Positions 62,822 to 64,000 of a stretch of 64,000 nucleotides of DNA are shown here, one piece after another. Source of the stretch: SAR116 cluster bacterium AG-426-I14 (GTDB taxonomy: Bacteria > Pseudomonadota > Alphaproteobacteria > Puniceispirillales > Marisalimonadaceae). A program made the position numbers and the translations under genes. The notes below the pieces were generated by a model, which made no database searches, was not told where the DNA came from, and saw nothing but the letters and a program-made list of their open reading frames with translations. How positions within the stretch are numbered: the first letter of the stretch is position 1; every line of letters starts with the position of its first letter. The DNA lies in assembly GCA_003210055.1 (NCBI GenBank), contig QCNS01000005.1, positions 1-64,000 of the forward strand, read 5' to 3'.

Positions 62822-64000
62822 TTATTTTTTTTGTTTTGTTATCCAAGAAAATATCATTGGACCACATAAACCTAAAAAAGCAAAAATCAAAAACATTAGA
62901 GCAAGAGGTTGAGTTAATATCATCCACCAAGCTCCATCAAACATTTTTAATGAGTGTTGTAAATTAGTTTCAACCATTTCTCCCAAAATAAGACCCACTG
63001 CTATTGGAGCAACAGAAAAACCAAATCTTCTTGCAAAAAAACCTATTACACCAAATATCAAAGCTAACCATACATCTAATAATTGACCTTGAAATGCATA
63101 TGCACCTATCACTGACAACGCAAATACTATAGGCCAAAGTATTGCTGTAGGAACAAGGGAAACTCTCGCAAATATTTTTGCGGCATACAAACCCATTAAC
63201 ATAAACATCACGTTCGCAATAAACATTGAACCAAAAATTTGGTAAACTTTTTCAACTTGCTCGGTAAATAAATAAACACCTGGTCGAAGACCATGAACCA
63301 TTAAACCGACTAATATAATTGCAGTTGTTCCACTTCCGGGTATACCTAAAACCATTGTTGGAACCATGGCCCCACCTGTGGCAGCATTATTAGCTGCTTC
63401 TGCACCTGCTATTCCTTCTATAGAACCCTTACCAAACTCTTTTTTATTTTTTGACCACCTTCTTGCTTCAGAATATCCAATCATGGATGCAACTGTTGCC
63501 CCTTCAGCAGGAAGAACTCCTATGAATGTTCCTATGCCACATGATCTTAAAATTGTTTTCCAAATTTTTTTGTAATCTTCTTTGGTAGGAAGTTTTACTG
63601 CTTTCATAGCAACAGTTTTAATAATTTTATCTACAGTTTTCGATTGAACTAATAATTCTGAAATGGCAAATAAACCAATGAAAATAGGGACAAAGTGCAG
63701 TCCTTCATAAAGTTCATAATTTCCAAACATAAAACGCTCAATTCCAGTTACCCTCTCTGCTCCTATAGTTGACAGCCAAACTCCAAAAATTCCACCAATT
63801 AAATTTTTGACTGCCCCACCAGCGCTAATACTGGCAAGCATTGATAACCCAAAAACAGTGAGAGCAAAGTATTCTGGAGATCGAAACTCATAGGCAACTC
63901 TAGCCAACAGTGGGGCTGCAAAACATAGAATTAAAACTGAAAATATTCCTCCTACTGTACTTGAAATAACAGCAATTCCTAGAGCTCTTCCTGCCTCACC
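62822..64000 (-). CDS. tctA: Tripartite tricarboxylate transporter permease TctA (partial, runs off the right edge)
   Basis: A reading frame of 393 codons with no stop back to base 64000; the true start is outside the window. The TTG at 63907 is an internal leucine, because codons before it read GEAGRALGIAVISSTVGG, a conserved TctA segment. It contains AISAGGAVKNLIGGIFGV-like and LPAEGATVASMIGYSEARRWSK, and EAANNAATGGAMVPTMVLGIPGSGTTAIILVGLM, the TctA signature with GIPGSG. It imports carboxylates (citrate, tartrate or other acids) together with TctB and a periplasmic TctC, whose genes are probably upstream beyond 64000. The solute cannot be read from TctA. Confidence 0.9.
   Translation of the reverse strand, partial: GEAGRALGIAVISSTVGGIFSVLILCFAAPLLARVAYEFRSPEYFALTVFGLSMLASISAGGAVKNLIGGIFGVWLSTIGAERVTGIERFMFGNYELYEGLHFVPIFIGLFAISELLVQSKTVDKIIKTVAMKAVKLPTKEDYKKIWKTILRSCGIGTFIGVLPAEGATVASMIGYSEARRWSKNKKEFGKGSIEGIAGAEAANNAATGGAMVPTMVLGIPGSGTTAIILVGLMVHGLRPGVYLFTEQVEKVYQIFGSMFIANVMFMLMGLYAAKIFARVSLVPTAILWPIVFALSVIGAYAFQGQLLDVWLALIFGVIGFFARRFGFSVAPIAVGLILGEMVETNLQHSLKMFDGAWWMILTQPLALMFLIFAFLGLCGPMIFSWITKQKK

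Noticed and set aside
63366-63575. Plus-strand frame inside tctA.
   Set aside because: Mirror frame of a strongly conserved minus-strand gene, with no ribosome-binding site or recognisable domain; the same reasoning removed the other shadow frames.
1-64000. tRNA, rRNA and CRISPR signals.
   Set aside because: I looked for T-loop (GGTTCGAATCC-like) patterns, conserved rRNA blocks and regularly spaced repeats and saw none; a covariance-model scan would be needed to exclude a tRNA fully.

Overview
The window looks like a stretch of chromosome from an AT-rich, streamlined, free-living proteobacterium, most likely a marine alphaproteobacterium. The visible base composition is strongly A+T. Gaps between genes are mostly a few to about 160 bases, neighbouring genes often share ATGA start/stop overlaps, and several convergent pairs overlap at their 3' ends. 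The gene content fits this (fused indolepyruvate oxidoreductase, HAAT-type ABC cluster, TTT permease, DmdB/DmdC-like pair, DUF1244, QueF, SufE). The exact lineage (SAR11-like, HIMB59/AEGEAN-169-like or SAR116-like) cannot be settled by eye. I saw no rRNA or tRNA genes, no CRISPR array, no insertion sequence and no clear prophage.

Layout. Bases 1-9.5 kb are a surface-glycan locus: the tail of a DUF5989 protein, a NodU/CmcH carbamoyltransferase, four glycosyltransferases, a methyltransferase, a small phosphoglycosyl transferase and, convergently, a FlaA1/PglF-like nucleotide-sugar dehydratase. From 9.5 to 23.7 kb lie a housekeeping mix: an NlpC/P60 peptidase, a T7-lysozyme-like amidase, pyrC, an FMN reductase, pterin-carbinolamine dehydratase, acetoacetyl-CoA synthetase, a tandem pair of MFS transporters, queF, pyrF, DUF1244, an MntR-like regulator, a GT39 protein, sufE, a TrmH-type methylase and pgi. 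The 5' part of pgi appears broken by a one-base frameshift. From 23.7 to 35.3 kb come a GT2, an L-2-haloacid dehalogenase, a kinase-like protein, an MFS transporter, a crotonase, a CoA-binding/MetY fusion, a GMC oxidoreductase and a valine/acyl-CoA degradation run (acyl-CoA dehydrogenase, 3-hydroxyisobutyryl-CoA hydrolase, thiolase).

From 44.8 down to 35.3 kb on the minus strand runs a nine-gene operon: acyl-CoA synthetase, LivG, LivH, LivM, binding protein, LivF, PaaK-like ligase, SDR dehydrogenase, MaoC hydratase. The mix of CoA ligases and beta-oxidation-type enzymes suggests uptake and CoA activation of a carboxylic acid rather than simple amino-acid import. A strong hairpin terminator sits between the binding-protein gene and livF, and a candidate promoter/operator lies upstream of the operon.

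From 45 to 64 kb lies a catabolic region: DmdC-like dehydrogenase and DmdB-like ligase (divergent), fused IorAB, another acyl-CoA synthetase, a second MetY-like PLP enzyme, an alpha/beta hydrolase, a CaiC-like ligase, a ketodeoxyarabonate-dehydratase-like aldolase-family enzyme, a thiol-dioxygenase-like cupin, a four-domain rhodanese protein, a TPP enzyme, a TauE/SafE permease and a TctA permease running off the right edge. Several of these are sulfur-handling families, and together with the DmdB/C-like pair they suggest an organosulfur-acid utilisation locus. That is the most interesting hypothesis in the window and it is inference, not proof.
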